From Urinicoccus massiliensis (GTDB lineage: Bacteria > Bacillota > Clostridia > Tissierellales > Peptoniphilaceae): 64,000 nucleotides of DNA. Positions 7,992 through 16,631 of the stretch are shown here, one piece after another. Below the pieces are notes generated by a model. It was given only the letters and a program-made list of their open reading frames with translations. It had not been told where the DNA came from and searched no databases. Location of the stretch: positions 844,300 through 908,299 of the forward strand of contig NZ_LT635493.1 in the NCBI RefSeq assembly GCF_900120405.1, read 5' to 3'. Numbering within the stretch: position 1 is the stretch's first letter; each line of letters starts with the position of its first letter. The position numbers were made by a program, and so were the translations under genes.

Positions 7992-9341
7992 GGCTCTTTG
8001 TCAAATGTTGGGGTGAGATTCATTCTCGCCCCTTTCTTATGCTCGAAAGACCATTAAAATGCGACTCTTAAAGTTCTCAAAATTCCGATACCCATAGGAA
8101 ACCCGTTTAATCACTTTGATTTTGTTGTTAAAGCCTTCTGTTTGTCCATTGGTGATGCCTGTGGAAAAGGCGTTTAGGATTTCTTCTTTCCAGTTTTCAT
8201 AGGCCCGAATACTGGCTTTAAATTCCTTTAATCCACTTTCTTTAGCAACCCACAGCCACTTGTCTAAGGCCTGTCTTGCTTCTTCTTTGCTGGAGGCAGC
8301 TAAGACGTCATAAAAGCGTTCTTTTAAGAGATAAGCTTCTTTGATTTCCTTGTCTTGCCAAAGCATTAGCTCCAATTTTTCTTTTTCTTCGGGGCTTAGC
8401 CGACTGCCTTTTTTCCGTAGGATGGACTTGGACCGTTTAAAGTAGAGACGATACTTTGCATCCCTTGCCTTTTGTCGTGTCTTGCGGACATTCTCTAAGG
8501 CCCAAAAGACTTGTCTTGCAAAATGAAACTTATCCGCAATGAAGGTTGCCTGAGGGAAGAATTCCTTTAAGACGGCGTAGAAAAGATGACTCATATCCAT
8601 AACCACATACTTCACCCTTCTTCGTTCTTCCTTGGAAAAAGAAGAAAAGTAGTCCATTAAAGCCTTTTTTCGTCGAGAGGGTAAAATATCCAGTACCTGG
8701 TGATGGATTGGATCCACTAAAATACATTGGTATTTATCCCCACCAGCATTTCCCTTAAACTCATCCATACTTAAGACCCGAGGAAGATTTGGCCGCCTCC
8801 TTGGAGCCAACTTTAGATAGCTTGTGAGACAAGAGGAAGATAAACCCAAGTCCTTGGCAATAGAAGATAAAGACCGGACCTGTTTTAATTGGTCTTGGAT
8901 AAAGAAGTGGAGATCCTTAGTCCGTCTAGAATAAGGAGCTAAGAAATCCAAAGACTCATAAAAACGCTTCTGACAATGAGGACAAACAAAGCGCTTCTTC
9001 CGAAGAAAAAGAAAGACCTTCCGCAAGCCAATGGGCGTATGTTGGATCCTTTGCAGACGATAATCATGGATGCGAGAGGTCTTATGCCCACAAACAGGAC
9101 AAAGTCCCTCCTTGTATAAAGAATGGAGTTTTACATCAATGTGATCATCAAAAGAGACCACCTCGTCAATAGAGACACCTTTTAAATTCAATAGATTTGT
9201 GTTAGTATAGTTTTGCACTTATCTCACCCTTTCATTTTGTTGTGGTAACTTTATTGTAAAGGAAAAAAGAGATAAGTGCATTTTTTATGGCAAAAAATAA
9301 ATGTTGGAGTCTAGGGGGACCCCAACATTTATTATAGAACC
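7992..9341. mobile_element. ISL3-family insertion sequence, complete
   Basis: A 1350-bp element bounded by imperfect 23-bp inverted repeats (7992-8014 and 9319-9341) that share GG-TCT at the tips and AAATGTTGGGGT inside, and flanked by a perfect 8-bp duplication AAAATAAA, the length known for ISL3. It holds one transposase gene on the minus strand. The right end also carries a hairpin (9298-9334) built from AATAAATGTTGG and CCAACATTTATT. The intact ends, duplication and open frame suggest a recent, possibly active insertion. Confidence 0.93.
8037..9218 (-). CDS. ISL3-family transposase
   Basis: A 393-residue DDE transposase. The N-terminal part has a zinc-ribbon of four cysteines (C-P-V-C near 38 and C-P-H-C near 79), then a helix-turn-helix region. 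The catalytic domain begins with S-M-D-E-F-K-G, continues with the V-V-M-D-M-S-H strand and ends with T-N-G-Q-T-E-G-F-N-N-K-I-K, which give the D-D-E triad in the ISL3 arrangement. It fills the insertion element almost completely, and both ends of the element are present. No frameshift or internal stop is seen. Confidence 0.95.
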   Translation of the reverse strand: MQNYTNTNLLNLKGVSIDEVVSFDDHIDVKLHSLYKEGLCPVCGHKTSRIHDYRLQRIQHTPIGLRKVFLFLRKKRFVCPHCQKRFYESLDFLAPYSRRTKDLHFFIQDQLKQVRSLSSIAKDLGLSSSCLTSYLKLAPRRRPNLPRVLSMDEFKGNAGGDKYQCILVDPIHHQVLDILPSRRKKALMDYFSSFSKEERRRVKYVVMDMSHLFYAVLKEFFPQATFIADKFHFARQVFWALENVRKTRQKARDAKYRLYFKRSKSILRKKGSRLSPEEKEKLELMLWQDKEIKEAYLLKERFYDVLAASSKEEARQALDKWLWVAKESGLKEFKASIRAYENWKEEILNAFSTGITNGQTEGFNNKIKVIKRVSYGYRNFENFKSRILMVFRA

Positions 9342-9349
9342 AAAATAAA
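9342..9349 (+). repeat. Right 8-bp target-site duplication of the ISL3 element
   Basis: AAAATAAA, identical to 7984-7991 on the other side of the element. Confidence 0.9.
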
Positions 9350-9352
9350 GAA

Positions 9353-9403
9353 GAAAAAGCCATGGACAAGGACCGGAAGGGTCACAGGGTCCGTGGCTTT
9401 TTA
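9353..9403 (+). terminator. Original terminator of the epimerase operon, now beyond the IS
   Basis: AAAAAGCCATGGAC pairs with GTCCGTGGCTTTTT (one G-T wobble) and is followed by T residues. Before the ISL3 insertion it would have followed the epimerase stop codon by about ten bases. Confidence 0.8.
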
Positions 9404-9438
9404 TGACTTTTGGCCCGAAAAAAAGAATAAAAAAAGTC

Positions 9439-9467
9439 TTGACAAAGAAAGAAAAGGGGGGTATAGT
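9439..9467 (+). promoter_or_regulatory. Promoter of the T-box / trpP unit
   Basis: A consensus TTGACA (9439-9444), a 17-base spacer and TATAGT (9462-9467). Transcription would begin near 9474, at the base of the T-box leader. Confidence 0.8.
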
Positions 9468-9473
9468 AAGTTT

Positions 9474-9748
9474 AATTCAATAAAAACTGCTGAAAAAAGT
9501 GTTGATTAGAAAATAGTAGCTATCGGCTTAGTTTTGTAGAGAGTCAAGGGTTGGTGAAACTTGATAGGCGGCTGTTAGTGAATGGGTCTATGAATGCGAG
9601 GCGAATAAAAAGTAGCTGAGACGGTTCTCCCGTTATCGAGATAGGATATGAATGTATCCGATAGAGTTTCTATAGGAATATAGATAAGTAGGATGGCACC
9701 GCGAATATACCATTTGCTCCTAGGTTTGGGAGGCAGATGGTTTTTTTA
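9474..9748 (+). promoter_or_regulatory. T-box leader, probably tRNA-Trp responsive
   Basis: The invariant T-box sequence appears as GGATGGCACCGCG at 9691-9703. Stem I features are present upstream: GAGAGTCAAGGG, the GTTGGTGAAAC apical segment, and a GAA-TGG stretch with TGG at 9583-9585 in the expected specifier position, followed by a purine. The leader ends in a terminator: ACCATTTGC... pairs with ...GCAGATGGT, then seven T (to 9747). The T-box bases would form the competing antiterminator when uncharged tRNA binds. A TGG specifier and a tryptophan transporter downstream agree with each other. Confidence 0.92.
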
Positions 9749-9788
9749 ATTTAAACACCTTTTTCACACGAAATGAAAAGGAGAAAAA

Positions 9789-10289
9789 ATGAAAACAAAA
9801 AATTTAAGTTTAGCAGCAGTATTATTAGCCATTGGAACCATGTTACACTTCCTGCCAGGTTTTGTCTTCGGTATGAAGCCGGACTTTTTGCTGGTGACCA
9901 TGTTTATGGCCATCTATCTCAATAAAAAACCCGGGTCTGTCGTGGCCATCTCCCTATGTGCCGGGGTCCTGGCAGCCCTTACAACCACCTTCCCCGGAGG
10001 GCAAATCCCCTCTATCTTGGACAAGCTGGTATCGGGCATGACCTTTTATCTCATGGTCCAAGGACTTAAAAAGCCAAGTTTTCTAGTGGTGGGCATCCTA
10101 ACAGGGGTCAATACTGTGGTTTCTGGCCTGGTCTTCCTAGTGTCGGCCCTCTTTTTAGCCGGCCTGCCTGCTGGGGCAAGTCTAGGGACCTTGATTTTGG
10201 CTGTAGTCCTTCCAACAGCCCTGATCAGTACCTTCTTTGGAGGAATCCTCTATAGACTTTTGGAAAGGTTGAATGTGGCCAGAGCCTAA
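9789..10289 (+). CDS. trpP: Tryptophan transporter TrpP (ECF S-component type)
   Basis: A 166-residue membrane protein with about five or six hydrophobic segments, matching TrpP, the predicted tryptophan-binding S-component. The opening A-V-L-L-A-I-G-T-M-L-H-F and the G-x-K-P-D segment are typical of this family. It is controlled by a tryptophan T-box, and a full ECF energy module (two ATPases and EcfT) lies 130 bases downstream, so it can recruit that module for uptake. A hairpin terminator separates it from the ECF genes, which suggests they are also expressed on their own for other S-components. Confidence 0.9.
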   Translation: MKTKNLSLAAVLLAIGTMLHFLPGFVFGMKPDFLLVTMFMAIYLNKKPGSVVAISLCAGVLAALTTTFPGGQIPSILDKLVSGMTFYLMVQGLKKPSFLVVGILTGVNTVVSGLVFLVSALFLAGLPAGASLGTLILAVVLPTALISTFFGGILYRLLERLNVARA

Positions 10290-10290
10290 G

Positions 10291-10318
10291 AAAAGCGGTA
10301 GTCTTACCGCTTTTTTTC
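10291..10318 (+). terminator. Terminator after trpP
   Basis: AAAAGCGGTA and TACCGCTTTT form a tight hairpin with a four-base loop followed by a run of T. Confidence 0.85.
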
Positions 10319-10415
10319 TACTATTTTCTTAAGTTTGCCCTTAATTTCGCCTATTTATTTATTATAAAAGGAGAATGTGGTACACTTAGGAGTAGATAAA
10401 TTTAGGAGAGATGAA

Positions 10416-11243
10416 ATGATTGAATTAAAAGATGTGGTATTTTCCTATCCTCGAACCGGCGATGAGCCTAGCAAAAAGACCATCGACCACCTAACTTTCG
10501 AGGTGAAAAAGGGAGAGTTTCTTGCTATACTTGGCCATAACGGGAGCGGAAAGTCCACTTTAGCAAAATTATTAAACGGGTTACTTTTACCGGAGTCCGG
10601 ACAAGTAATCATTGATGGGATGACCACATCCAGGGAAGAAGACCTATGGAAGATCCGGTCCAAGGCGGGCCTGGTTTTTCAAAATCCTGACAATCAAATT
10701 GTTGCCACCATTGTGGAAGAAGACGTGGCCTTTGGGGCGGAAAACTTAGGTGTCCCCAAGGAAGAACTTAGGCAGAGGGTGGACCATGCCCTGGAAACAG
10801 TGGGCATGTTGGACTACAAGCGCCATGCCCCCCACCTCTTGTCTGGGGGACAAAAGCAAAGGGTGGCCATAGCGGGTATTTTAGCCATGGAACCGGACAT
10901 TGTGATTTTTGATGAGCCTACGGCCATGCTGGACCCCAAGGGGCGGAAGGAAGTTATTGATACCATTCAAAAACTCCATGCCCAAAAAAAGACCATTCTT
11001 TTAATTACCCACTTTATGGAAGAGGCGGCCCTGGCTGACCGGCTCATTGTTATGGAAAAGGGCAAGCTGATTCTGGACGGCCAACCTCGGGAGGTCTTTT
11101 CCCAGGTGGAAGAAATGCAGCGCATCGGCCTGGACGTTCCCCAAGTGACGGAACTGGCCCACAGGTTAAAGCAGGACGGCTTTGCCATTGACGACAAGGT
11201 ATTAACGGTAAAGGAGCTGGTTGACCAATTATGTCTATCTTAG
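10416..11243 (+). CDS. ecfA1: Energy-coupling factor transporter ATPase EcfA1
   Basis: A 275-residue ABC ATPase of the ECF type. Walker A G-H-N-G-S-G-K-S lies near residue 45, the signature L-S-G-G-Q-K-Q-R near 143 and Walker B I-V-I-F-D-E-P-T near 163. It pairs with EcfA2 and EcfT to power vitamin and amino-acid S-components. The ATG at 10416, with GGAG seven bases before it, is preferred over the GTG at 10377, which has a site only three bases away and would add 13 unlike residues. It overlaps ecfA2 by 13 bases. Confidence 0.94.
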   Translation: MIELKDVVFSYPRTGDEPSKKTIDHLTFEVKKGEFLAILGHNGSGKSTLAKLLNGLLLPESGQVIIDGMTTSREEDLWKIRSKAGLVFQNPDNQIVATIVEEDVAFGAENLGVPKEELRQRVDHALETVGMLDYKRHAPHLLSGGQKQRVAIAGILAMEPDIVIFDEPTAMLDPKGRKEVIDTIQKLHAQKKTILLITHFMEEAALADRLIVMEKGKLILDGQPREVFSQVEEMQRIGLDVPQVTELAHRLKQDGFAIDDKVLTVKELVDQLCLS

Positions 11244-12091
11244 AAGTAAAAAACCTATCCCACACCTACAGCCCCAATACCCCCTTTGCCAAGGAGGCCC
11301 TAAGGGATATTAACCTGTCTATTGACCGGGGAGACTTTGTGGGCATTGTAGGCCATACAGGGTCAGGAAAGTCCACCCTGGTCCAATGTTTAAATGGACT
11401 GATTATCCCCAGGGAAGGGGACGTCTTGGTGGATGGGGTTTCCCTGAAAAAAACTAAAAACCTCAAGGACATCCGGAAAAGAGTGGGGATGGTTTTTCAA
11501 TATCCGGAATACCAACTTTTTGAAGAAACCGTGGCCAAGGACATTGCCTTTGGCCCTAAAAATTTGGGTCTATCTGCAGATGAGGTCAAGGAAAGGGTGG
11601 AAGAGGCCCTGGACCGGGTCCAATTGAGCCAAGACTTAAAAGACCGGTCTCCCTTTGAACTGTCAGGAGGGCAAAAACGCCGGGTGGCCATTGCAGGCAT
11701 CTTGGCCATGAAGCCCAGTGTCTTGATCTTGGATGAGCCAACTGCTGGTCTGGACCCCCATGGTCGGGATGAGATTTTATCAGAAATTAACCATCTCTAC
11801 CAAGAGGGAGATATGACCATTTTAATGGTGAGCCACAGCATGGAAGAAGTGGCCAAGCTGGCTCGGAGGATGATTGTTATGAACCACGGGCAAGTGGCCA
11901 TGGATGGGACTCCGCGAGAACTTTTTGTCCAAGGGAAAAAGCTGGAAGACTTAAGTCTAACCACCCCCCAAGTCACCAAGGTCATGGAAGAACTCAAGTC
12001 TAGGGGGGCTGATGTGGCTACAGATGCCATTACCCTGGATGAAGCCTATAGGGAAATTAAAAACTACCTAAAGGAGGTGGGCCATGCTTAA
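11231..12091 (+). CDS. ecfA2: Energy-coupling factor transporter ATPase EcfA2
   Basis: A 286-residue ABC ATPase, the partner of EcfA1. Walker A G-H-T-G-S-G-K-S, signature L-S-G-G-Q-K-R-R and Walker [14 protein letters not shown] are intact. Together the two ATPases form the heterodimer that drives the membrane module. It overlaps the upstream gene by 13 bases and ecfT by 8, implying coupled translation. The order ecfA1-ecfA2-ecfT-truA is the common Firmicute arrangement, normally found after rplQ; here TrpP stands in that place. Confidence 0.94.
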   Translation: MSILEVKNLSHTYSPNTPFAKEALRDINLSIDRGDFVGIVGHTGSGKSTLVQCLNGLIIPREGDVLVDGVSLKKTKNLKDIRKRVGMVFQYPEYQLFEETVAKDIAFGPKNLGLSADEVKERVEEALDRVQLSQDLKDRSPFELSGGQKRRVAIAGILAMKPSVLILDEPTAGLDPHGRDEILSEINHLYQEGDMTILMVSHSMEEVAKLARRMIVMNHGQVAMDGTPRELFVQGKKLEDLSLTTPQVTKVMEELKSRGADVATDAITLDEAYREIKNYLKEVGHA

Positions 12092-12884
12092 AGATATTAC
12101 CATTGGCCAATACTATCCGGCAGACACCCCGGTCCACAGGCTGGACCCCAGGATGAAGATTATCCTGGTCTTCCTCTACATCGTGGCCGTATTTTTTGTC
12201 AACTCCTACCTGCCCTTTGGTCTTTTGGCCCTCTACCTACTTTTGGTTATCCGGGTTTCTAAGATCCCCCTGGGCATGATTTTAAGAGGCCTAAAGCCCC
12301 TGCGTTTTATCTTGATCATCACCTTTGTCATCAACCTCTTCTTTACACCAGGGGAAAATCTTTGGTCCTATGGATTTTTAAAGATCTCCCAAGAAGGGGT
12401 CCACCAGGCAATTTTTATGGCCATCCGCCTGGTTCTTTTGGTGGTGGGCACCAGCCTCTTGACCCTAACCACCTCTCCCATCGAATTAACCGATGGCATT
12501 GAAAAACTCCTAAGCCCCTTGAGGGTCATCGGGGTGCCGGCCCATGAACTGGCCATGATGATGACCATTGCCCTGCGCTTTATCCCCACCCTAATTGATG
12601 AAACCGACAAGATTATGAAGGCTCAAATGGCCCGAGGAGCCGACTTTGAATCTGGCAATGTTCTAAGTCGGGCCAAAAACCTGGTCCCCCTTTTGGTGCC
12701 CTTGTTTGTCAATGCCCTGCGTCGGGCGGAAGAATTGGCCAATGCCATGGAGTCCAGGTGCTATCGAGGCGGCGACCACCGGACCAAGCTCAATGAATTG
12801 GAATTCCAAGCCAGCGACTTTATCATTAGCGGGGTCAACTTGGTCTTTTTCATCATGGTTTCGGCCTACCGCTACCTGGTCTAA
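12084..12884 (+). CDS. ecfT: Energy-coupling factor transmembrane protein EcfT
   Basis: A 266-residue membrane scaffold with about five or six hydrophobic segments. The two coupling-helix motifs that dock onto the ATPases are visible as A-Q-M-A-R-G-A-D (about residue 180) and M-E-S-R-C-Y-R-G-G (about 224). It links EcfA1A2 to exchangeable S-components such as TrpP. GGAGGTGGGCC precedes the ATG. Its TAA overlaps the ATG of truA by one base. Confidence 0.94.
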   Translation: MLKDITIGQYYPADTPVHRLDPRMKIILVFLYIVAVFFVNSYLPFGLLALYLLLVIRVSKIPLGMILRGLKPLRFILIITFVINLFFTPGENLWSYGFLKISQEGVHQAIFMAIRLVLLVVGTSLLTLTTSPIELTDGIEKLLSPLRVIGVPAHELAMMMTIALRFIPTLIDETDKIMKAQMARGADFESGNVLSRAKNLVPLLVPLFVNALRRAEELANAMESRCYRGGDHRTKLNELEFQASDFIISGVNLVFFIMVSAYRYLV

Positions 12885-13621
12885 TGGAAAGAAATTTGAA
12901 ACTAACCGTGGCCTATGACGGGACCAACTACCACGGTTACCAGGATCAACCGGGCTTAAAGACCGTAGAGGGCAGGCTCAAGGAGGCCCTGGAGGCCACC
13001 TTTTTACAAGAAATTGACTTGAAATCTGCCGGCCGGACCGACAAGGGGGTCCATAGCCAGGGCCAGGTGGTGAATTTCAAGGTGGACACCGGCATTGACC
13101 TGGGCAACCTGCCCCGGGTGGTAAACTTCAACCTGCCTCCCGACATTTCCGTCTTGGGAGTCCAAGTGGTGGACCAGGACTTCCATGCCCGGTTTTCCGC
13201 CAAGGCCAAACTCTACCGCTATGTCATCTACAACGGCCGCTACCGCAACCCCCTCTATGAAAATAGGGCCTGCTTTGTCCACTTTCCCTTGGATGAAAAA
13301 AAGATGGAAGAGGCCCTAAAAGACCTGCCGGGTCTGAGAGACTTTGGAGTTTTTATGGGCCGGCATGCCGTGGTTAAGGATACCTATAGGAACCTCTACC
13401 GGGTAGATGTAAAGAGGAAAAAAGACTTAATTGTCGTCCACTTTTATGGCAAGAGCTTTTTAAAAAATATGATTCGGCGGATTATGGGCACCAGCATAGA
13501 AATTGGCCGGGGCCTCAAGGACACCAACACCCTAAAAAGGGCCCTGGAAAGCCAGGACAAGACCTACCTGGGCCCCACAGCCCCAGCAGAGGGTTTGTAC
13601 TTGATGCGGGTGGACTATTAG
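12884..13621 (+). CDS. truA: tRNA pseudouridine(38-40) synthase TruA
   Basis: A 245-residue enzyme that converts uridines 38-40 of the tRNA anticodon arm to pseudouridine. The catalytic aspartate lies in A-G-R-T-D-K-G-V-H-S near residue 52, and the C-terminal F-L-K-N-M-I-R-R-I-M-G-T motif is intact. It is translationally coupled to ecfT by a TAATG junction, and a terminator follows within a few bases, so it ends the ECF operon. Confidence 0.96.
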   Translation: MERNLKLTVAYDGTNYHGYQDQPGLKTVEGRLKEALEATFLQEIDLKSAGRTDKGVHSQGQVVNFKVDTGIDLGNLPRVVNFNLPPDISVLGVQVVDQDFHARFSAKAKLYRYVIYNGRYRNPLYENRACFVHFPLDEKKMEEALKDLPGLRDFGVFMGRHAVVKDTYRNLYRVDVKRKKDLIVVHFYGKSFLKNMIRRIMGTSIEIGRGLKDTNTLKRALESQDKTYLGPTAPAEGLYLMRVDY

Positions 13622-13648
13622 GACTCTTTTAGGGTCCTTTTTTTTCTT
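13620..13648 (+). terminator. Terminator of the ecf-truA operon
   Basis: AGGAC pairs with GTCCT around a short loop and is followed by eight or more T. Confidence 0.75.
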
Positions 13649-13719
13649 AGAAAAGTAGACGCTAGAGGGCAAAAACCCTTGACAAGGGGAAAAAACTAGG
13701 CAAGAGCCAGAAAACAAGG

Positions 13720-13725
13720 TATAAT
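13720..13725 (+). promoter_or_regulatory. -10 element for the DUF4153 gene
   Basis: A perfect TATAAT 22 bases before the start codon. No good -35 lies at 16-18 bases; a TTGACA at 13679 is 35 bases away and cannot pair with it. Confidence 0.5.
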
Positions 13726-13747
13726 GGAAAAAGAAAAGGAGGTAACC

Positions 13748-15520
13748 ATGAAAATAATCCAATCCGTTACCAACCAACTAAAAAACACCAGGGTGAGCTT
13801 TCAACGCTTCCCCCTTTCCATGCTTTGCGCTCTTTTATTTGCCATAAGCACTATTTATATGAACCATATGGACAAGGATCCGGTCACTATTCTATCGGGC
13901 TTTTCTTCGGCCTTTAGTATGGTGATGGTCCTGGGGGTCTTTCTCTTTTTGGCGACAGACCTGATTCGAGATAGCTATGAGGCCAGCTGGATTAAAAGTC
14001 ACGACAGTTTTAAAATGGTCCTGTATATTTTCGACCTGGCTATTTTGGCCAGTATGTATGTTACCATTAGGCCCTCTCTGGCTGCAGCTTCCTACGACTC
14101 CACCTGGTATCTCTATTTTGGAGTTTTGGTTGCCACTATGGTGGCCTGTACCTTCCTGGGGCGGCTACATAGTCCGGATAAGTTTGAACAATATGTGGGC
14201 CGGATTTTTCAAATTGAATCCATTGCCCTGGTCTATTCCATGGTCCTCTATGGGGGCCTGTCGGCAGTCTTGTTTGCCGTTGTCCACCTCTTGGGCATCA
14301 GCCTCTATGACGCCATTTATGTGGACCTCTTGATTCTTATTTTCGGGCCCTTCCAGGCCGGGGTCTTTTTGGCCGGTTTTCCAAAAAACCTATCCAATGA
14401 CCCCAGTATCCAGGGGACGTCCTTTAAGGTCTTGATTCAAAAACTTCTGACGCCGCTTTTACTGGTCTATACGGCCATTCTCTACTTATATTTTATTAAG
14501 ATGTTTATCAACCAGGAGATTCCCTCTAACTTGATCCGCAACCTCTTTATCTGGTATGGCATTGTTTCTGTGGCCTGTTTGTTTTTCCACTCTGCCTACC
14601 AGGAGGACATGACCAGCCGGGCCATGTTGCGTTTTTATCCTGCCCTGGTGGTTCCCAGTATTTTGGTTTATTTTTATGCCCTGGTTCTGAGAATCCAGGA
14701 CGTGGGCTTTACAGAACCCAGGTATATGGGTCTGGTTTTTGGTATGTATGTCTTTATTTGCCTGGTTTACTTTATCTGGCGGAAGGGCCGGGACAACCGG
14801 GTCCTACCCATGATCCTGGTAATCTTTCTCTTGCTGGGGACCATTGGGCCCCAAGGAATGGTTTCTGTCAGTCGCCGGAGCCAAGAAAAGAGGCTGGAAG
14901 GCTATCTTTTGAAAAATGACATGCTGAAAAATGGGAAGATTGTGGCCAAGTCCAACATCAAGGAAGAGGACAAGGCCCAAATTAGCTCCATTGTCAGCTA
15001 TCTTTTAAACACCTATGACTTAAAAGACTTAAAATATTTCCCCAAGGACTTTAGCCCCATGCGCTTTGAAGAGGTCTTTGGCTTCAACCAAGTTTCTGCA
15101 AAAGAGAGTGGGAGTGACAAGGCCAAGCCCGGCCTGTCCTATTTTGCCTTTGACCAACAAGAGGCCCTGGACATCCAAGGTTTTGACAGCTACTATGTCC
15201 TCCACTACAGCAATTCTGAAATGACCGGTGACGGGGACTACCGCTACTTTACCGTCAAGGGGTCCAATGGGGACCTGGTGATTTATAAAAAAGAAGGAAC
15301 TGCGAGCCAGGAATTTATTCGGATTCCTGTTAGTGAAATCTTTAAAAAGGCCGAGGCTCTACAAAGTACCGGGTCTGTAACCAGCCCCAATGAATTTTCC
15401 TTTGAGGGCAAGTCCCTGGGTCAAAGATACCGCCTGGTGATTTCGGAGCTATCCACCGATGCCAGCCAACAAGACTACTATATCGGCATGATTCTCTTAA
15501 CCCAAGGCAATAATGAATAG
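13748..15520 (+). CDS. DUF4153-type multi-pass membrane protein
   Basis: A 590-residue protein with roughly ten to twelve hydrophobic segments over residues 25-370, followed by a soluble C-terminal part of about 210 residues. The membrane half resembles DUF4153 proteins of Firmicutes, whose function is not established. The ATG at 13748, preceded by AAAGGAGGTAACC, is chosen over an ATG 24 bases earlier that lies inside the promoter's -10. It is a single-gene unit facing a convergent DMT transporter gene across a shared terminator. The C-terminal region (about 390-590) has no motif I recognise. Confidence 0.7.
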   Translation: MKIIQSVTNQLKNTRVSFQRFPLSMLCALLFAISTIYMNHMDKDPVTILSGFSSAFSMVMVLGVFLFLATDLIRDSYEASWIKSHDSFKMVLYIFDLAILASMYVTIRPSLAAASYDSTWYLYFGVLVATMVACTFLGRLHSPDKFEQYVGRIFQIESIALVYSMVLYGGLSAVLFAVVHLLGISLYDAIYVDLLILIFGPFQAGVFLAGFPKNLSNDPSIQGTSFKVLIQKLLTPLLLVYTAILYLYFIKMFINQEIPSNLIRNLFIWYGIVSVACLFFHSAYQEDMTSRAMLRFYPALVVPSILVYFYALVLRIQDVGFTEPRYMGLVFGMYVFICLVYFIWRKGRDNRVLPMILVIFLLLGTIGPQGMVSVSRRSQEKRLEGYLLKNDMLKNGKIVAKSNIKEEDKAQISSIVSYLLNTYDLKDLKYFPKDFSPMRFEEVFGFNQVSAKESGSDKAKPGLSYFAFDQQEALDIQGFDSYYVLHYSNSEMTGDGDYRYFTVKGSNGDLVIYKKEGTASQEFIRIPVSEIFKKAEALQSTGSVTSPNEFSFEGKSLGQRYRLVISELSTDASQQDYYIGMILLTQGNNE

Positions 15521-15526
15521 GAGCAA

Positions 15527-15557
15527 GAAAAAAACCGGGAGCTTCCCGGTTTTTCTT
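15527..15557. terminator. Bidirectional terminator
   Basis: AAAAACCGGGA and TCCCGGTTTTT form a near-perfect hairpin between two convergent genes, with A and T runs on both sides. Confidence 0.9.
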
Positions 15558-15574
15558 ATGCCTAAATTTTCCCT

Positions 15575-16459
15575 TTATTCTTCAAGAGGCTTTTTCCCGT
15601 CTAAACTGCTAATTAAAAAGATGACCAGGATCATTAAAAGGGCCCCGATCCATTGGATCCAGGTCAGGTATTCGCCTAAAAAGACCATGGCTAAAATAGT
15701 GGAAACCAGGGCTTCAAAGTTGGCAATGAGGCTGGCCTTGGTGGAACCCAAAATCCGAACTCCTGTGTTGTAGGTCAAGATGGCCATGGCTGTGGAGACC
15801 AAGCCCAGGCTCAGAAGGGAAAGTCCTTGAGAGGGACTAATGGGCAGGAGTCTTTCCCCCCGGGCCAGGCAGATTAGGGTCAGGACCAGGCCCGTAGACA
15901 GGATGATATAGAAGGTGGTGACCACAGGGGACAGGGACTGGAGGTCCTTGTGGTCCAAGAGCATGGTGTAGACGGCATAGAGGATGCCCCCTACCAGGGA
16001 GATGGCCAGGCCAATGAGATTGACATTGGCTCCGGGGCTCCGGGTTAGGATGTAGAGGGCCAGGACACTAAGGACCAGGCAGAGGATTTTTTTCCCGGAC
16101 ATGGTTTCGTGGAAGAAGAAAAAATTCAAGAGGGTGACGATAACGGGATAGAGGGCAAAGACAAAGGCCACAATAGAGGCGTCGGTGAAGCGGAGGCCGG
16201 CAAAGTAGCAAATGGAAAAGGCCGAATAAAAAAATCCCCCAATGGCAGCCAGGAGAAGGCCCTGCTTTTTACTTATCCGGAAGGATTCCCTGGCCAGGAC
16301 CAGGTAGACCAAGAGGGCCAGGCCGGCAAAGTAAAAGCGGAAGGTCAGGGTGGCCAAGACGCCATAGCCGGACTCGTAAATTCCCTTGGCCAGGACCCCC
16401 ATGGACCCAAAGCCTAAAGTTGATAAGATAACACAAATTTCTCCACGAAAAGATTTCAT
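15575..16459 (-). CDS. EamA/DMT-family transporter
   Basis: A 294-residue membrane protein with ten predicted hydrophobic segments in two EamA repeats (about 1-140 and 150-290), the drug/metabolite transporter layout. Such proteins usually export amino acids or metabolites, but the substrate cannot be read from sequence. The ATG at 16459 is chosen because AGGAGGG lies four bases upstream on the minus strand; an earlier start would add eight residues before the first membrane helix. It is divergent from the ABC exporter gene and convergent with the DUF4153 gene. Confidence 0.85.
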   Translation of the reverse strand: MKSFRGEICVILSTLGFGSMGVLAKGIYESGYGVLATLTFRFYFAGLALLVYLVLARESFRISKKQGLLLAAIGGFFYSAFSICYFAGLRFTDASIVAFVFALYPVIVTLLNFFFFHETMSGKKILCLVLSVLALYILTRSPGANVNLIGLAISLVGGILYAVYTMLLDHKDLQSLSPVVTTFYIILSTGLVLTLICLARGERLLPISPSQGLSLLSLGLVSTAMAILTYNTGVRILGSTKASLIANFEALVSTILAMVFLGEYLTWIQWIGALLMILVIFLISSLDGKKPLEE

Positions 16460-16578
16460 ATGGCCCTCCTTTATTTGCCCCAATACTTATTCTATTATAG
16501 AGCAAAAAAACCACTTTTAACAAGAAGCTGGTAAGAAAAGTCCAAAAGAAGTCCCCTTTTTAAGAAAGTGGACTGAAC

Positions 16579-16607
16579 TTGTCTATTTAGGAAGTATTGG
16601 CTATAAT
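16579..16607 (+). promoter_or_regulatory. Promoter of the ABC exporter gene
   Basis: TTGTCT (16579-16584), 17 bases, TATAAT (16602-16607), 24 bases before the start codon. Confidence 0.7.
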
Positions 16608-16631
16608 GGTAGAGTATGAAAAGGAGGTTAT

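Noticed and set aside
13679-13725. TTGACA at 13679 as the -35 of the DUF4153 promoter
   Set aside because: It is 35 bases from the TATAAT, twice the allowed spacing.
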